Shown here piece by piece: positions 9,740-18,210 of a stretch of DNA of 39,087 nt. A program made the position numbers and the translations under genes. The stretch lies in NCBI GenBank assembly GCA_024206335.1, contig JAAGZL010000340.1:1-39087 (forward strand). Direction: 5' to 3'. Origin of the DNA: Gammaproteobacteria bacterium (GTDB taxonomy: Bacteria; Pseudomonadota; Gammaproteobacteria; Chromatiales; Chromatiaceae). The notes beneath the pieces are model-generated. The model ran no database searches and was not told the DNA's origin. It was given only the letters and a program-made list of their open reading frames with translations. Numbering within the stretch: the stretch's first letter is position 1; every line of letters starts with the position of its first letter.

Positions 9740-10979
9740 AGCGCAACGCCTCCGCTGGTTGTACTCTTGACGCCTTCCAGGCCGGATAGATGGTAGCAAG
9801 CAGTGTTATCAAGAAGGCGGTCAAGCTCACCGCGATTACATCACCAAACTGCATATCGGATGGAAGATCACTTATGTAGTAGATATTAGGGTCCAGAAAA
9901 TCAACGCTGAATAACTGTTCAATCCCTTTGACAATAACTTCGAGATTAAGGGAAAGCAGTATGCCACCAATAATACCCAGCATGGTTCCCACAAACCCGA
10001 TGGTTGCACCCTGGACGATAAACACCGCCATGATACTTTTGGGTGAGGCCCCCAGGGTACGCAGGATTGCAATATCGCTCTGTTTATCTGTAACCACCAT
10101 AACCAGAGTGGAAACAATATTGAAAGCAGCGACTGCAACGATCAGAAACAGGATCAGACCCATCATGCGCTTTTCCGTGCTCAGGGCACGAAAGAAGTTA
10201 CGGTGTTGCAAGGTCCAGTCGGTAACCCGATAACTCCCTGGTAGCTGACTGGCAAGTTCATGTGACACCTGCGGGGCTAGATAGAGATCGTCCAGCTTAA
10301 GTCTTACACCAGTAACACTTTCTCCCATGCGCAATAGCTTGGCAGCATCCTGAAGATGCACCAATCCCACCCCACGGTCATACTCACCCATTCCCACTTC
10401 AAATATACCGGCAACGGTAAAATTCTTGAGTCGTGGCATGATACCAGCAACAGTTACGCTCACCTGAGGCGTCACCACAGTCACCTTGTCTCCCACCACC
10501 ACATTCAGGATATTGGCCAACTCACGTCCCAGGACGATCCTGAATTTCCCTGCCTCCAGTTGTGACAGCTCACCCACGCGCATATGCATACCCACATCAG
10601 AGACCTTGCTCTCATGCTCTTCAAGGATACCCCGAAGCATGGCACCGTTGACCTTTTCTCCACTGGTCAACATGGCCTGGACCTCAACAAATGGGGCCTG
10701 CCCAACCACTCGCTGATGCCCCTTGGAAAGTTGCATTACCTGCTGCCACTCTTCCAGGGCGCCATCTCTGGCTATGATGGATGCATGTGAGGTCATGCCT
10801 AGAATGCGCTCTCGCACTTCTTTGTGAAATCCATTCATCACCGACATAACGGTAATCAAGGCGACCACCCCAAGCATGATACCCAGCATGGAGCTGACAG
10901 ATATGAAAGAGATAAAATGGTTGCGGCGCTTGGCCCGGGTGTAACGCAACCCAATAAACAACTCGAGTGGTTTAAACAT
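9732..10979 (-). CDS. lolC: LolC/LolE family lipoprotein-releasing permease
   Basis: A 415-residue permease starting [22 protein letters not shown], the standard LolC/E opening. A longer open frame reaches 11105 but adds an atypical N-terminus. It has one N-terminal helix (about residues 25-50), a large periplasmic domain and three C-terminal FtsX helices ([21 protein letters not shown], the [19 protein letters not shown] region, and the last near 370-395). Only one permease gene is present with lolD. It may form a homodimer (often called LolF), or a partner may lie elsewhere. Confidence 0.93.
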   Translation of the reverse strand: MFKPLELFIGLRYTRAKRRNHFISFISVSSMLGIMLGVVALITVMSVMNGFHKEVRERILGMTSHASIIARDGALEEWQQVMQLSKGHQRVVGQAPFVEVQAMLTSGEKVNGAMLRGILEEHESKVSDVGMHMRVGELSQLEAGKFRIVLGRELANILNVVVGDKVTVVTPQVSVTVAGIMPRLKNFTVAGIFEVGMGEYDRGVGLVHLQDAAKLLRMGESVTGVRLKLDDLYLAPQVSHELASQLPGSYRVTDWTLQHRNFFRALSTEKRMMGLILFLIVAVAAFNIVSTLVMVVTDKQSDIAILRTLGASPKSIMAVFIVQGATIGFVGTMLGIIGGILLSLNLEVIVKGIEQLFSVDFLDPNIYYISDLPSDMQFGDVIAVSLTAFLITLLATIYPAWKASRVQPAEALRYE

Positions 10980-11155
10980 AGAGCGCATTAAAACATATTC
11001 CGCCGCACTATTTCCCAGGAGTAGAGCAAAAATATACTTATACCACCCACTTTCTGCATAACTTGTGGATAAAGCAATGACTACCATTAGTTCGCAGATC
11101 TGCACCCAGATGGTATATTGAGCTTACGGTATAAATAATAGGAGCCGTAGATATC

Positions 11156-11458
11156 ATGAAGCAACTTTTAAACCTGTTACTGGCCACAAGCCTCACACTT
11201 ACACTTTTCTCGACCAGCGCAGACACCCTGTTGATTGATGCTATATCCAAAGCACCAGCCAACTCCCCCTCAGAACTGCCACGCCCAATCAATGGTGAAA
11301 CCATGGATATGGTACATACACAGTTTGGCAATCCGGTCAAGAAATTGAACGCCATCGGCACCCCCCCCATAACCCGCTGGGTATATGATAGATTTACTGT
11401 CTATTTTGAATACAATCGAGTAGTAAATAGTGCAGTACATCTGGCGCCGGCTGAATAA
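11156..11458 (+). CDS. small conserved exported protein, unknown function
   Basis: A 100-residue protein with a clear signal peptide (residues 1-22, ending STSADT). The mature part has the pattern GETMDMVHTQFGNPVKKL then PPITRWVYDRFTVYFEYNRVVNSAVH. This resembles the short beta-rich BamE/SmpA-like pattern in which a helix ending in FG-P is followed by aromatic strands. I infer a periplasmic protein with that fold and assign no function. GGAG lies 10 bases before the ATG, with TATAAAT-like promoter sequence just upstream. The idi gene follows after 6 bp. Confidence 0.75.
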   Translation: MKQLLNLLLATSLTLTLFSTSADTLLIDAISKAPANSPSELPRPINGETMDMVHTQFGNPVKKLNAIGTPPITRWVYDRFTVYFEYNRVVNSAVHLAPAE

Positions 11459-11464
11459 TACAGC

Positions 11465-11986
11465 ATGAATGACTTAGCACTTGTAGATGCACACGGCAAT
11501 GAGACCGGCTGCATGGAAAAATTGGCCGCACATAAACAGGGCTTGCTGCATCGGGCCTTCTCTATCTTTATATTCAACAATCAAGATGAGCTACTGTTAC
11601 AGCGCCGTGCCAACTCTAAATATCACTCACCTGGGCTCTGGTCCAATGCCTGTTGCAGCCACCCTAACCCAGGTGAAGATGTAAAGGTAGCAGCCCACAG
11701 ACGTCTCCAGGAAGAGATGGGGTTTGATTGCAGCCTAAATGAGGCCTTTAGCCTTACCTATAAGGCCGCAGTGGGCAACGGATTGACAGAGTACGAATAC
11801 GACCATGTCCTGGTGGGACGCTGTCAGGCAAACCCACAGGCCAATCCGGATGAAGTGCAGGAGTGGAAGTGGTCATCACTTGCTTCACTGTCTGAAGAGA
11901 TTTTACAGTTCCCAGACAACTATACCCACTGGCTTAAACTTATCATCAGATTCAAGGCCCCGGAGCTGCTCAACGGCACCGTGTAA
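11465..11986 (+). CDS. idi: isopentenyl-diphosphate delta-isomerase, type I
   Basis: A 173-residue Nudix-fold enzyme that interconverts IPP and DMAPP for isoprenoid synthesis. The catalytic Cys motif SNACCSHP (about residues 59-66) and the Nudix-like helix RRLQEEMGFDC are present. So are the metal-binding His near HKQGLLHRAFSIFIF and the EYEYDHVLVG strand with its conserved Glu pair. Length matches bacterial type I enzymes. Many bacteria with the MEP pathway lack it. Extra DMAPP supply would fit the farnesylated haem made by the nearby ctaA and ctaB products, but that link is an inference. Confidence 0.95.
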   Translation: MNDLALVDAHGNETGCMEKLAAHKQGLLHRAFSIFIFNNQDELLLQRRANSKYHSPGLWSNACCSHPNPGEDVKVAAHRRLQEEMGFDCSLNEAFSLTYKAAVGNGLTEYEYDHVLVGRCQANPQANPDEVQEWKWSSLASLSEEILQFPDNYTHWLKLIIRFKAPELLNGTV

Positions 11987-12120
11987 CTCCTGGTCTCTTA
12001 GGAATTTCTGATATCCATGGGCATGCTGCCATTTTCTATGGCCATAAACCCCATTCACGTGCTCTAAAAAAGCCAAAGATGACTATAATCAGAGCCCTCC
12101 TGAAAGATTAGCCCTAACTC

Positions 12121-13152
12121 TTAACGTCGACTCAATTGCTGACTTAGAAACAGCGACAGGGTAAACAGGGCCAAAGCACCAGCTTGATGTGAGGCTGCCA
12201 GATCAGTTGGAACGTAGAGCAGCAAAGTAGAGATACCCAGGGTGGCCTGGATAAACAGAGCCAACAGAAACAGATGGACGCCAACCCTGACTCGGGGCAG
12301 TAGCTCCACCTTGCGCGCCATAAACCAAAACAGCGTGATCAGTGTGAATATCAGTGTAGCCAATACCCGGTGATCAAACTGCACGGTGGCGATATCTTCA
12401 AAGAAATTCCTCCAAACAGGCTCCAGATTCAGAAAGCCCTCCGGTATCCATCTTCCACCCATCAGCGGAAAGGTGTTATAGGCCAGACCAGCCTTAAGAC
12501 CAGCAACAAACCCTCCTGACAGAACCGTAATAAACAGTAACCCGCTAATTAAATAGGAAAAACGGCGCAGACCAGCGCCTGATTGCCTGTTATTGTCGCC
12601 ATCCCCTGGAAACAGCAGACCCATAGCCACCCAGAATACATAAGCGTAGATAACAAAGGCCAGCCCCAGATGGGCGGTAAGACGATACTGGCTGACATGG
12701 GGCGCATTCACCAGCCCACTCTTAACCATGTACCAGCCAAGCACCCCCTGCAGACCACCCAATACAAACATGGCTATAAGTTTTGGCACCAGTGGTCGAT
12801 CTAGTTTTTTCCTGATCCAGAAATAGATCATGGGGAGCAGAAATATCATTCCAATACTGCGTCCCAGCAGACGATGGGCATACTCAAACCAGAAAATCCC
12901 CTTAAACCCCTCAAGGTCCATACCGGAATTTTTCAACTTGAACTCTGGGAATTGTTGATAGAGCTGAAACACCTGTTCCCACTCCAACTGACTCATCGGC
13001 GGCAGGGACCCGATAATTGGCTCCCATTTGACCATGGACAGGCCAGACCCAGTAAGTCTGGTTACACCACCCAAGACAACCATACCAAAGATTGCAGCAC
13101 AACAAATCAAAAGCCATATTGCCACAGATCTCTGTGAGTTCACTTCAGACAT
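12121..13152 (-). CDS. ctaA: haem A synthase (CtaA/COX15)
   Basis: A 343-residue inner-membrane protein with eight hydrophobic segments. Four family His regions are visible: FEYAHRLLGR, YRLTAHLGLA, VQFDHRVLATL and LAASHQAGALAL. The GGVTRLTGSGLSMVKWEPI motif is at the N-terminus. It oxidises haem O to haem A. The start is the ATG at 13150-13152, with GGAG 8 bases upstream; an earlier GTG is less likely. It diverges from the sNOR-like operon, whose products include the haem O synthase that makes its substrate. Confidence 0.95.
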   Translation of the reverse strand: MSEVNSQRSVAIWLLICCAAIFGMVVLGGVTRLTGSGLSMVKWEPIIGSLPPMSQLEWEQVFQLYQQFPEFKLKNSGMDLEGFKGIFWFEYAHRLLGRSIGMIFLLPMIYFWIRKKLDRPLVPKLIAMFVLGGLQGVLGWYMVKSGLVNAPHVSQYRLTAHLGLAFVIYAYVFWVAMGLLFPGDGDNNRQSGAGLRRFSYLISGLLFITVLSGGFVAGLKAGLAYNTFPLMGGRWIPEGFLNLEPVWRNFFEDIATVQFDHRVLATLIFTLITLFWFMARKVELLPRVRVGVHLFLLALFIQATLGISTLLLYVPTDLAASHQAGALALFTLSLFLSQQLSRR

Positions 13153-13483
13153 TTCTAACTCCAGCAGCACCTAGTACGCGCCTACATTTAAAAAATCGTG
13201 ATTTCACCGGGCCTGAATGGTATTCAGATGACTCATACTCTGCAAGCATCAAGATGACAACCAGCCACGATATTGATTATTGTCATTCATAGCCCACATA
13301 AAACCTCCCATCAACAAATAATTTCATGCCGAATACCCACACTATTTAACCCAAATAATAACCCGCCACTATAAGCAACGAGTCTCCCAATTATTTTCTT
13401 GATTAAACATATAGTTAGTCATTCATTGAGAACATCTATTGAGATCAAACAGTAATTCAGTGTATGCTTTAAAGAAGCACATC

Positions 13484-13498
13484 GCACCATAATGGTGC
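13484..13498. promoter_or_regulatory. NtrC-like palindrome
   Basis: GCACC-ATAAT-GGTGC matches the GCACC-N5-GGTGC core of enterobacterial NtrC sites, within a 17-bp near-perfect palindrome (13483-13499). No clear sigma-54 -24/-12 element is visible nearby. It could act on either divergent gene, or be a site for another dimeric regulator. Confidence 0.35.
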
Positions 13499-13547
13499 GG
13501 TTTCAGTTTTTGTGCTGTGTTATTTCACACATATTTGTAATGCGGAA

Positions 13548-13588
13548 TTGACATAGATCAATGCTGCTCAACCAGCTGGGCCTAATAT
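13548..13588 (+). promoter_or_regulatory. FNR/DNR-type promoter of the sNOR-like operon
   Basis: TTGAC-ATAG-ATCAA (13548-13561) matches the FNR/DNR consensus TTGAT-N4-ATCAA at nine of ten positions. A -10-like TAATAT (13583-13588) follows after 21 bases, the spacing of a class II activator site centred near -41.5. Transcription would start near 13595, about 50 bases before the first gene. Low-oxygen or NO-responsive activation is inferred. Confidence 0.75.
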
Positions 13589-13645
13589 AAGGCCCCAGTT
13601 ACAGCACTAAGTATTTATTCCACATATAGTTAAGGGGCTTTCCAC

Positions 13646-13816
13646 ATGACTGAACCAACTAATAATTCCGAGAGCGAAGAGAGGGAACGCATGCCAGCCA
13701 TGCAGTCTCTATTGGATAATCCATTCCTGCTGCTCTTCATCGGCGTTGCCATGCCCACAGTGTTCTACCTCATCTGGGGAATCATGGAAATCGTTACATT
13801 ACCTGTCGCACCTTAA
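13646..13816 (+). CDS. one-helix small subunit of the sNOR-like haem-copper complex
   Basis: A 56-residue protein (MTEPTNNSESEE... to TLPVAP) with an acidic N-terminus and one membrane helix at about residues 27-48 (FLLLFIGVAMPTVFYLIWGI). It is the first gene after the FNR-type promoter and 27 bp before the CuA subunit gene. GGGG lies about 10 bases before the ATG. One-helix accessory subunits of similar size accompany ba3-type and related haem-copper enzymes. The assignment rests on this position and topology. Confidence 0.65.
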   Translation: MTEPTNNSESEERERMPAMQSLLDNPFLLLFIGVAMPTVFYLIWGIMEIVTLPVAP

Positions 13817-13843
13817 ATAAACCCCGGGGAGGGAGACAAAGCT

Positions 13844-14380
13844 ATGACATCATATTTACCACCTTCAGATCGCATCTGGTGGAAGGTACCTGTCGGCCGT
13901 GAAGAGGTCGTATGGATTGCCCTCGCACTGACATGGTGCCTGATCATGTTTCTGATGATGCCTTACTGGCACATCTACGGGAAACAGAACCTCTCAAATG
14001 AGGCATACCAGACTACACCTGCAAAATTCGGCTCCAGAGTCGAAGACATGATTAAAGCCCATAAAGTTAGTGAAGAAAAAGGTATACCAGTTGTTCATCC
14101 ACCTGCAGGTAGCGATGTCTACATGCTAGGACGTTTGTGGCAGTGGTGGCCAATCCTTGAACTGGAGAAAGATAAGAGCTACCGCTTGCACCTCTCCTCA
14201 ATGGACTGGCAGCACGGTTTTTCAATTCAGCCTATCAATGTCAACTTACAGGTCATACCTGGCTACGAGATGGTCATCACCGTCACCCCTGACAAGGCGG
14301 GTGAGTATGGTGTGGTCTGTAACGAATATTGCGGCATCGGTCACCATACGATGCTGGGCAAGATCTACGTGAAGGAGTAG
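13844..14380 (+). CDS. norY: CuA-containing subunit II of sNOR-type NO reductase
   Basis: A 178-residue protein with one N-terminal membrane helix (about 22-42) and a periplasmic cupredoxin domain. All CuA ligands are present: His124 (DWQHGFSIQ), and Cys159, Cys163, His167 and Met170 in CNEYCGIGHHTM. It should take electrons from a soluble cytochrome c and pass them to subunit I. A strong GGGGAGGGAG ribosome-binding site precedes the ATG. The norY name follows the Nitrosomonas norSY-senC cluster. An oxygen-reducing function is unlikely given the partner's missing tyrosine. Confidence 0.8.
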   Translation: MTSYLPPSDRIWWKVPVGREEVVWIALALTWCLIMFLMMPYWHIYGKQNLSNEAYQTTPAKFGSRVEDMIKAHKVSEEKGIPVVHPPAGSDVYMLGRLWQWWPILELEKDKSYRLHLSSMDWQHGFSIQPINVNLQVIPGYEMVITVTPDKAGEYGVVCNEYCGIGHHTMLGKIYVKE

Positions 14381-14386
14381 AAAACC

Positions 14387-16117
14387 ATGTCACTGTTTAG
14401 AACCTGCCCGGATTCGGGCTTCTATTTTCACAAATCCGCAGAGAGCCTTATGAAGGCGAATGCAGTTGCAGCCGCTGTTTCGCTGCTGGTTGCAGGCGTT
14501 TTGGCTTTAGGCGTTGTCCTGACTCGGTGGCAAGAAGTGCATCTACTGGATGCATCTACTTTCTACATGGTCCTAACTGCCCACGGCATCAACGCCCTGA
14601 TCTTCTGGATTATCTTCTTTGAAATAGCCATTCTATATTTCGCCTCATCCACTCTGTTGCGATGCAGACTAGCTGCCCCCCGCTGGGCCTGGACTGCCTT
14701 TATACTGATGCTTGTTGGCGCAATAATGAACAACGTTGCGGTGTTCCAGGGTAACTCAAGCGTTATGATGACCTCATACGTACCCATGCAGGCAGAGCCC
14801 CATTTCTATCTGGGCCTGATCCTGTTTGCTGTAGGCGCACTGATTGGTATATTTGTATTCTTTGGTACTTTGGTTATCGCCAAAGACGAGAATACCTATG
14901 AAGGCTCCGTTCCTCTGGTAACCTTTGGTGGCGTAACAGCGGCTATTATTGCTGTATTTACTATTGCCGGTGGTGCCATCATCCTGGTACCAACCTTCCT
15001 CTGGTCTGTTGGATACATCAGCCATATCGACGCGCAGATGTATCGTGTTGTTTGGTGGGTTCTCGGTCACTCCTCACAACAGGTAAACGTCGCTACGCAC
15101 GTGGCTGTGTGGTACCTGATCGCTGGTGTAGTATTTGGCGCCCGCCCGATGTCTGAGAAGGTCAGCCGTGCAGCATACCTGCTCTACATCTTCTTCCTGC
15201 AGTTGGCTTGTGCTCACCACATCCTGGTAGATCCAGGCATCAGCTCCGAATGGAAGGTATTCAACACCAGTTACGCCATGTACTTGGCTGTACTGGCCAG
15301 TATGATTCATGGCCTGACCGTTCCTGGCGCTATTGAAGTTGCTCAGCGTGAGAAGGGTTACACCAAGGGTCTGTTCGAGTGGCTGCGTAAGGCACCATGG
15401 GGCAATCCGGTGTTCTCCGGCATGTTCATATCACTGGTAACCTTTGGTTTTATCGGTGGTATCACTGGTGTAGTGATGGGTACGGAGCAGATCAACCTGA
15501 TCATCCACAACACCATCTATGTACCAGCGCATTTCCACGCAACGGTTGTTACCGGTACTACCATGGCATTCATGTCGCTGACCTACCTGCTGATCCCAGC
15601 ACTGTTCCGGCGTAAGGTGTTCATGCCGACCATGGCCAAGCTACAGCCATTCGTCTTTGGCGGCGGTATGGTCATCATGATCCTGTTCCTTCTGGGTGCA
15701 GGCACCATGGGTGTATCACGTCGTCACTGGGATATGGACTTCACCGGCGCCCTGCTCAACTTTGAGTATGCCGGTATTGCCTACACCATGGTTGCCATCG
15801 GCTCCATTGGTGGTGTGCTGGCTATAGTTGGCGGTGCTATGTACCTTCTGGTTACCGTAGGTTCATTGCTGTTCGGTGAGAAACTCGAACCTTCCGCAGG
15901 CTTCCTGCAGAGCTTTGGTAAGCCTCTGGATGCATCCTGCTATAGGTCTGGTGATGCTGGTCGCGCTCTGGCCGCTCCCAAGCCGGTTGAGGAACATGGG
16001 TCTGCCGGTTTCGAGGCACCTGGAACCTTTGCCTTAGCACTGCTACTTCTGGTCACGTTTATCGTGTACTACTTCATTAACTGGAAGTATCTGGCATCGG
16101 TCTGGCAGCTCGGCTAA
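14387..16117 (+). CDS. norS: sNOR-type nitric oxide reductase catalytic subunit I
   Basis: A 576-residue haem-copper subunit I with at least 12 membrane helices. By motif, low-spin haem ligands are His66 and His384, the high-spin haem ligand is His382 (VPAHFHA), and active-site metal ligands are His228, His277 and His278 (CAHHI). The GHSSQQ motif at 228 replaces GHPEVY, so the cross-linked Tyr of oxygen reductases is Gln232. This signature and the CuA subunit place it in the sNOR family, which reduces NO to N2O. AAGGAG at the end of the preceding gene is its ribosome-binding site. It was not assayed for oxidase activity here, so the reaction is by family. Confidence 0.83.
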   Translation: MSLFRTCPDSGFYFHKSAESLMKANAVAAAVSLLVAGVLALGVVLTRWQEVHLLDASTFYMVLTAHGINALIFWIIFFEIAILYFASSTLLRCRLAAPRWAWTAFILMLVGAIMNNVAVFQGNSSVMMTSYVPMQAEPHFYLGLILFAVGALIGIFVFFGTLVIAKDENTYEGSVPLVTFGGVTAAIIAVFTIAGGAIILVPTFLWSVGYISHIDAQMYRVVWWVLGHSSQQVNVATHVAVWYLIAGVVFGARPMSEKVSRAAYLLYIFFLQLACAHHILVDPGISSEWKVFNTSYAMYLAVLASMIHGLTVPGAIEVAQREKGYTKGLFEWLRKAPWGNPVFSGMFISLVTFGFIGGITGVVMGTEQINLIIHNTIYVPAHFHATVVTGTTMAFMSLTYLLIPALFRRKVFMPTMAKLQPFVFGGGMVIMILFLLGAGTMGVSRRHWDMDFTGALLNFEYAGIAYTMVAIGSIGGVLAIVGGAMYLLVTVGSLLFGEKLEPSAGFLQSFGKPLDASCYRSGDAGRALAAPKPVEEHGSAGFEAPGTFALALLLLVTFIVYYFINWKYLASVWQLG

Positions 16118-16138
16118 CGGCCAGATGGTTATTTGAGG

Positions 16139-16169
16139 CGGACGGGGTTAAACCCGTCCGTCTCTTATT
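16139..16169 (+). terminator. hairpin after subunit I gene
   Basis: An 8-bp GC-rich stem (CGGACGGG / CCCGTCCG) with a 6-base loop is followed by TCTCTTATTC. It may end or reduce transcription between subunit I and ctaB. Confidence 0.6.
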
Positions 16170-16257
16170 CCAACGACATGACACACACAAACAAGTAAGA
16201 TCGCAGTACAATGATTACTGCAGGTCTAACGCATAACTACCTAAGACTTATGTAAAT

Positions 16258-17115
16258 ATGGTTAAGCAGCTTATCAATCTGTTCAAACTTCGTATCGGAA
16301 TCATCATGGTGGTCACCTCTCTCGTGGCCATGTTCGTGACTCCGGGGCAGCCTGTACATGCATGGGAAGCGATTATTCTGGCCCTTGCCGTACTAATGGC
16401 AGCTGGAGCTGCAGGCGCATTTAACCAATACTATGAACAAGATCTTGACGTACATATGACTCGTACCCAGAATCGCCCTTTTGTCACCGGCGAACTACAG
16501 CACAGCAAAAAGTGGCTGTTTGTTATGGGTGCCTTACTTATTCTGGGAGTTGCGGGAGCCGGCTTTGCCCTAAATGGTGTTGCCGCCATGCATATCTTCC
16601 TTGGGGCATTTTTCTATGCCATCGTATACACCGTCTGGCTGAAACGCCGCACCTGGATGAATATCGTCATCGGTGGCGCATCAGGCAGTTTTGCGGTTCT
16701 CGCCGGTGCCACTGTAGTTGACCCGGGCTTAAGCCCTATTCCAGTAATTCTGGCCATGGTGCTATTCCTATGGACACCATCCCACTTCTGGAGTCTGGCC
16801 ATAGCACGCCACAATGACTACGCCTCTGCCGGTGTACCAATGTTGCCGATTGTAGTTGGCGATAAAATGGCCGCACGTGCAGTTTTGTTCAACACCCTAC
16901 TCCTGGTTGGAACCTCCATCCTGCCCTTCTTTTTCGGCATGGGATGGATCTATCTCCTGGGTGCGGTGTCTGGCGGTGGTTATTTTATCTATCGAAATAT
17001 TCAACTTATCTCGGATCAATCGCCAAAGGTTGCCATGCGCAGCTTCTTTGCTTCACTGGTACAACTTATGGCACTCCTGACCTTCGCTGTTATTGACGTA
17101 CAGTTGTTGGGATAA
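16258..17115 (+). CDS. ctaB: protohaem IX farnesyltransferase (haem O synthase)
   Basis: A 285-residue polytopic UbiA-family prenyltransferase. The diagnostic NQYYEQDLDVHMTRTQNRP motif (about residues 61-79) binds the Mg-diphosphate, and FLWTPSHFWSLA with HNDYASAGVPMLP is the second conserved region. It farnesylates haem B to haem O, the substrate of the ctaA product encoded divergently. Placement inside the sNOR-like operon suggests that enzyme may use haem O or A. The ATG at 16258 has no strong ribosome-binding site. Its end overlaps the longest frame of the next gene but not the preferred start. Confidence 0.95.
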   Translation: MVKQLINLFKLRIGIIMVVTSLVAMFVTPGQPVHAWEAIILALAVLMAAGAAGAFNQYYEQDLDVHMTRTQNRPFVTGELQHSKKWLFVMGALLILGVAGAGFALNGVAAMHIFLGAFFYAIVYTVWLKRRTWMNIVIGGASGSFAVLAGATVVDPGLSPIPVILAMVLFLWTPSHFWSLAIARHNDYASAGVPMLPIVVGDKMAARAVLFNTLLLVGTSILPFFFGMGWIYLLGAVSGGGYFIYRNIQLISDQSPKVAMRSFFASLVQLMALLTFAVIDVQLLG

Positions 17116-17155
17116 CGATCCTTTTCTTTATGCACAATCTGGAGCAGCAGTACCC

Positions 17156-17992
17156 ATGCGCAGATTATCTTTATCCTTATTCATTCTTGCATCCCTGTTA
17201 TTCCCTCTAATCTCTATGGCCGGGGCTCCCACCCTGGAACCACGGGAAGCAATCCAAAAATTCCAGTACAAGGAAGCCATCAAGGCAAGTCAGGATGCCA
17301 TAGGCAAGACACTGGCAGACTATCCTTTTACCGACGAGACAGGTAAGGCTATTAACTTATCCGATCTAAGGGGAAAACCGTTGGTATTAAGCATGGTGTA
17401 TACCAGCTGTTTTCACATCTGCCCTATGACCATCAAGCATCTGGCAAAAGTGGTGGCCAAGGCCAAGGAGGCCGTAGATGGAGACAGCTTCCAGGTTGCC
17501 ATACTTGGGTTCGACTCACAGAATGACTCTCCCATGGCGATGAAACATTTTGCCAAACAACAGGGGGTCGATAAGCTTGGGTGGAAGCTATTGAGCGCAG
17601 ACCAGGATACGATCAACGCCATCTCAAAAGAGCTTGGATTTCTCTTCTTCACATCCCCTAACGGCTATGATCACGTAGTCCAGGCCAGTGTTATCGATGC
17701 CAGGGGTGCGGTTTACAGGCAGGTGTATGGCGAGGTATTTGAGACCCCACTTCTTGTTGAGCCCCTGATGGAACTTGTATTTGACCAACCTAAACCAAAT
17801 CAGGATTTTGTTTCCAGCCTGGTAGATAAGGTGCGCTTCTTCTGCACCACCTATGACCCGGCAACAGATTCCTACATATTTGACTACTCACTTTATTTGG
17901 GGCTGCTGATAGGCGCATCCATATTACTGATAACACTCTGGCTAACCATGCGTGAGTCACGCCAAAGAAAATCTCTTCAACGTGGTAATTGA
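17156..17992 (+). CDS. senC: SCO1/SenC-family copper chaperone, membrane-anchored
   Basis: A 278-residue protein. The preferred start is the ATG at 17156 (MRRLSLSLF), which opens a signal peptide and has GGAG about 12 bases upstream; the longer frame from 17093 lies inside ctaB. The thioredoxin-like fold carries Cys85-x3-Cys89 (TSCFHICPMT) and a later copper-ligand His in GYDHVVQAS. A C-terminal helix (LYLGLLIGASILLITLWL) is an unusual second anchor. The family loads CuA. A SenC gene also follows norSY in Nitrosomonas, so maturation of the upstream subunit II is the likely job. Confidence 0.9.
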   Translation: MRRLSLSLFILASLLFPLISMAGAPTLEPREAIQKFQYKEAIKASQDAIGKTLADYPFTDETGKAINLSDLRGKPLVLSMVYTSCFHICPMTIKHLAKVVAKAKEAVDGDSFQVAILGFDSQNDSPMAMKHFAKQQGVDKLGWKLLSADQDTINAISKELGFLFFTSPNGYDHVVQASVIDARGAVYRQVYGEVFETPLLVEPLMELVFDQPKPNQDFVSSLVDKVRFFCTTYDPATDSYIFDYSLYLGLLIGASILLITLWLTMRESRQRKSLQRGN

Positions 17993-18062
17993 TTTTTCTC
18001 AATCAACAATTTGTAAATACTACTTTATAAATGGCTTAAATACGTGACTTAATAGGCCTTTA

Positions 18063-18104
18063 TTGATAATTGTCTACAAACCACATGGTAGTTGCTGTTA
18101 GAAT
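18063..18104 (+). promoter_or_regulatory. possible FNR/DNR-type promoter before the cytochrome b/MvhD gene
   Basis: TTGAT-AATT-GTCTA (18063-18076) matches the consensus at eight of ten positions. A TAGAAT -10 (18099-18104) follows after 22 bases. It is weaker than the other boxes in the window, but the spacing is right. Confidence 0.45.
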
Positions 18105-18210
18105 CGCTAATAGCAGAAATTGGAAAAACAAGCACCGTTTTTTATCCGAAGAATTTTATATTTTTTTCCTACTATCACGGTCGCACTAAAAACTCGCAAG
18201 GAACCCACAA

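Larger units (their letters stand above)
13171..13645. other. non-coding divergent regulatory region between ctaA and the sNOR-like operon
   Basis: An AT-rich 475-bp gap with no plausible gene. It contains an NtrC-like palindrome (13484-13498), a short inverted repeat TGTGTTATTTCACA (13516-13529) and an FNR/DNR-type promoter (13548-13588), the last two reading toward the sNOR-like operon. The 13171-13480 half nearer ctaA shows nothing I can name. Confidence 0.6.

Noticed and set aside
11064-11072. TGTGGATAA, a perfect DnaA box, as part of a replication origin
   Set aside because: It is a single copy with no neighbouring boxes, AT-rich unwinding region or origin-linked genes.
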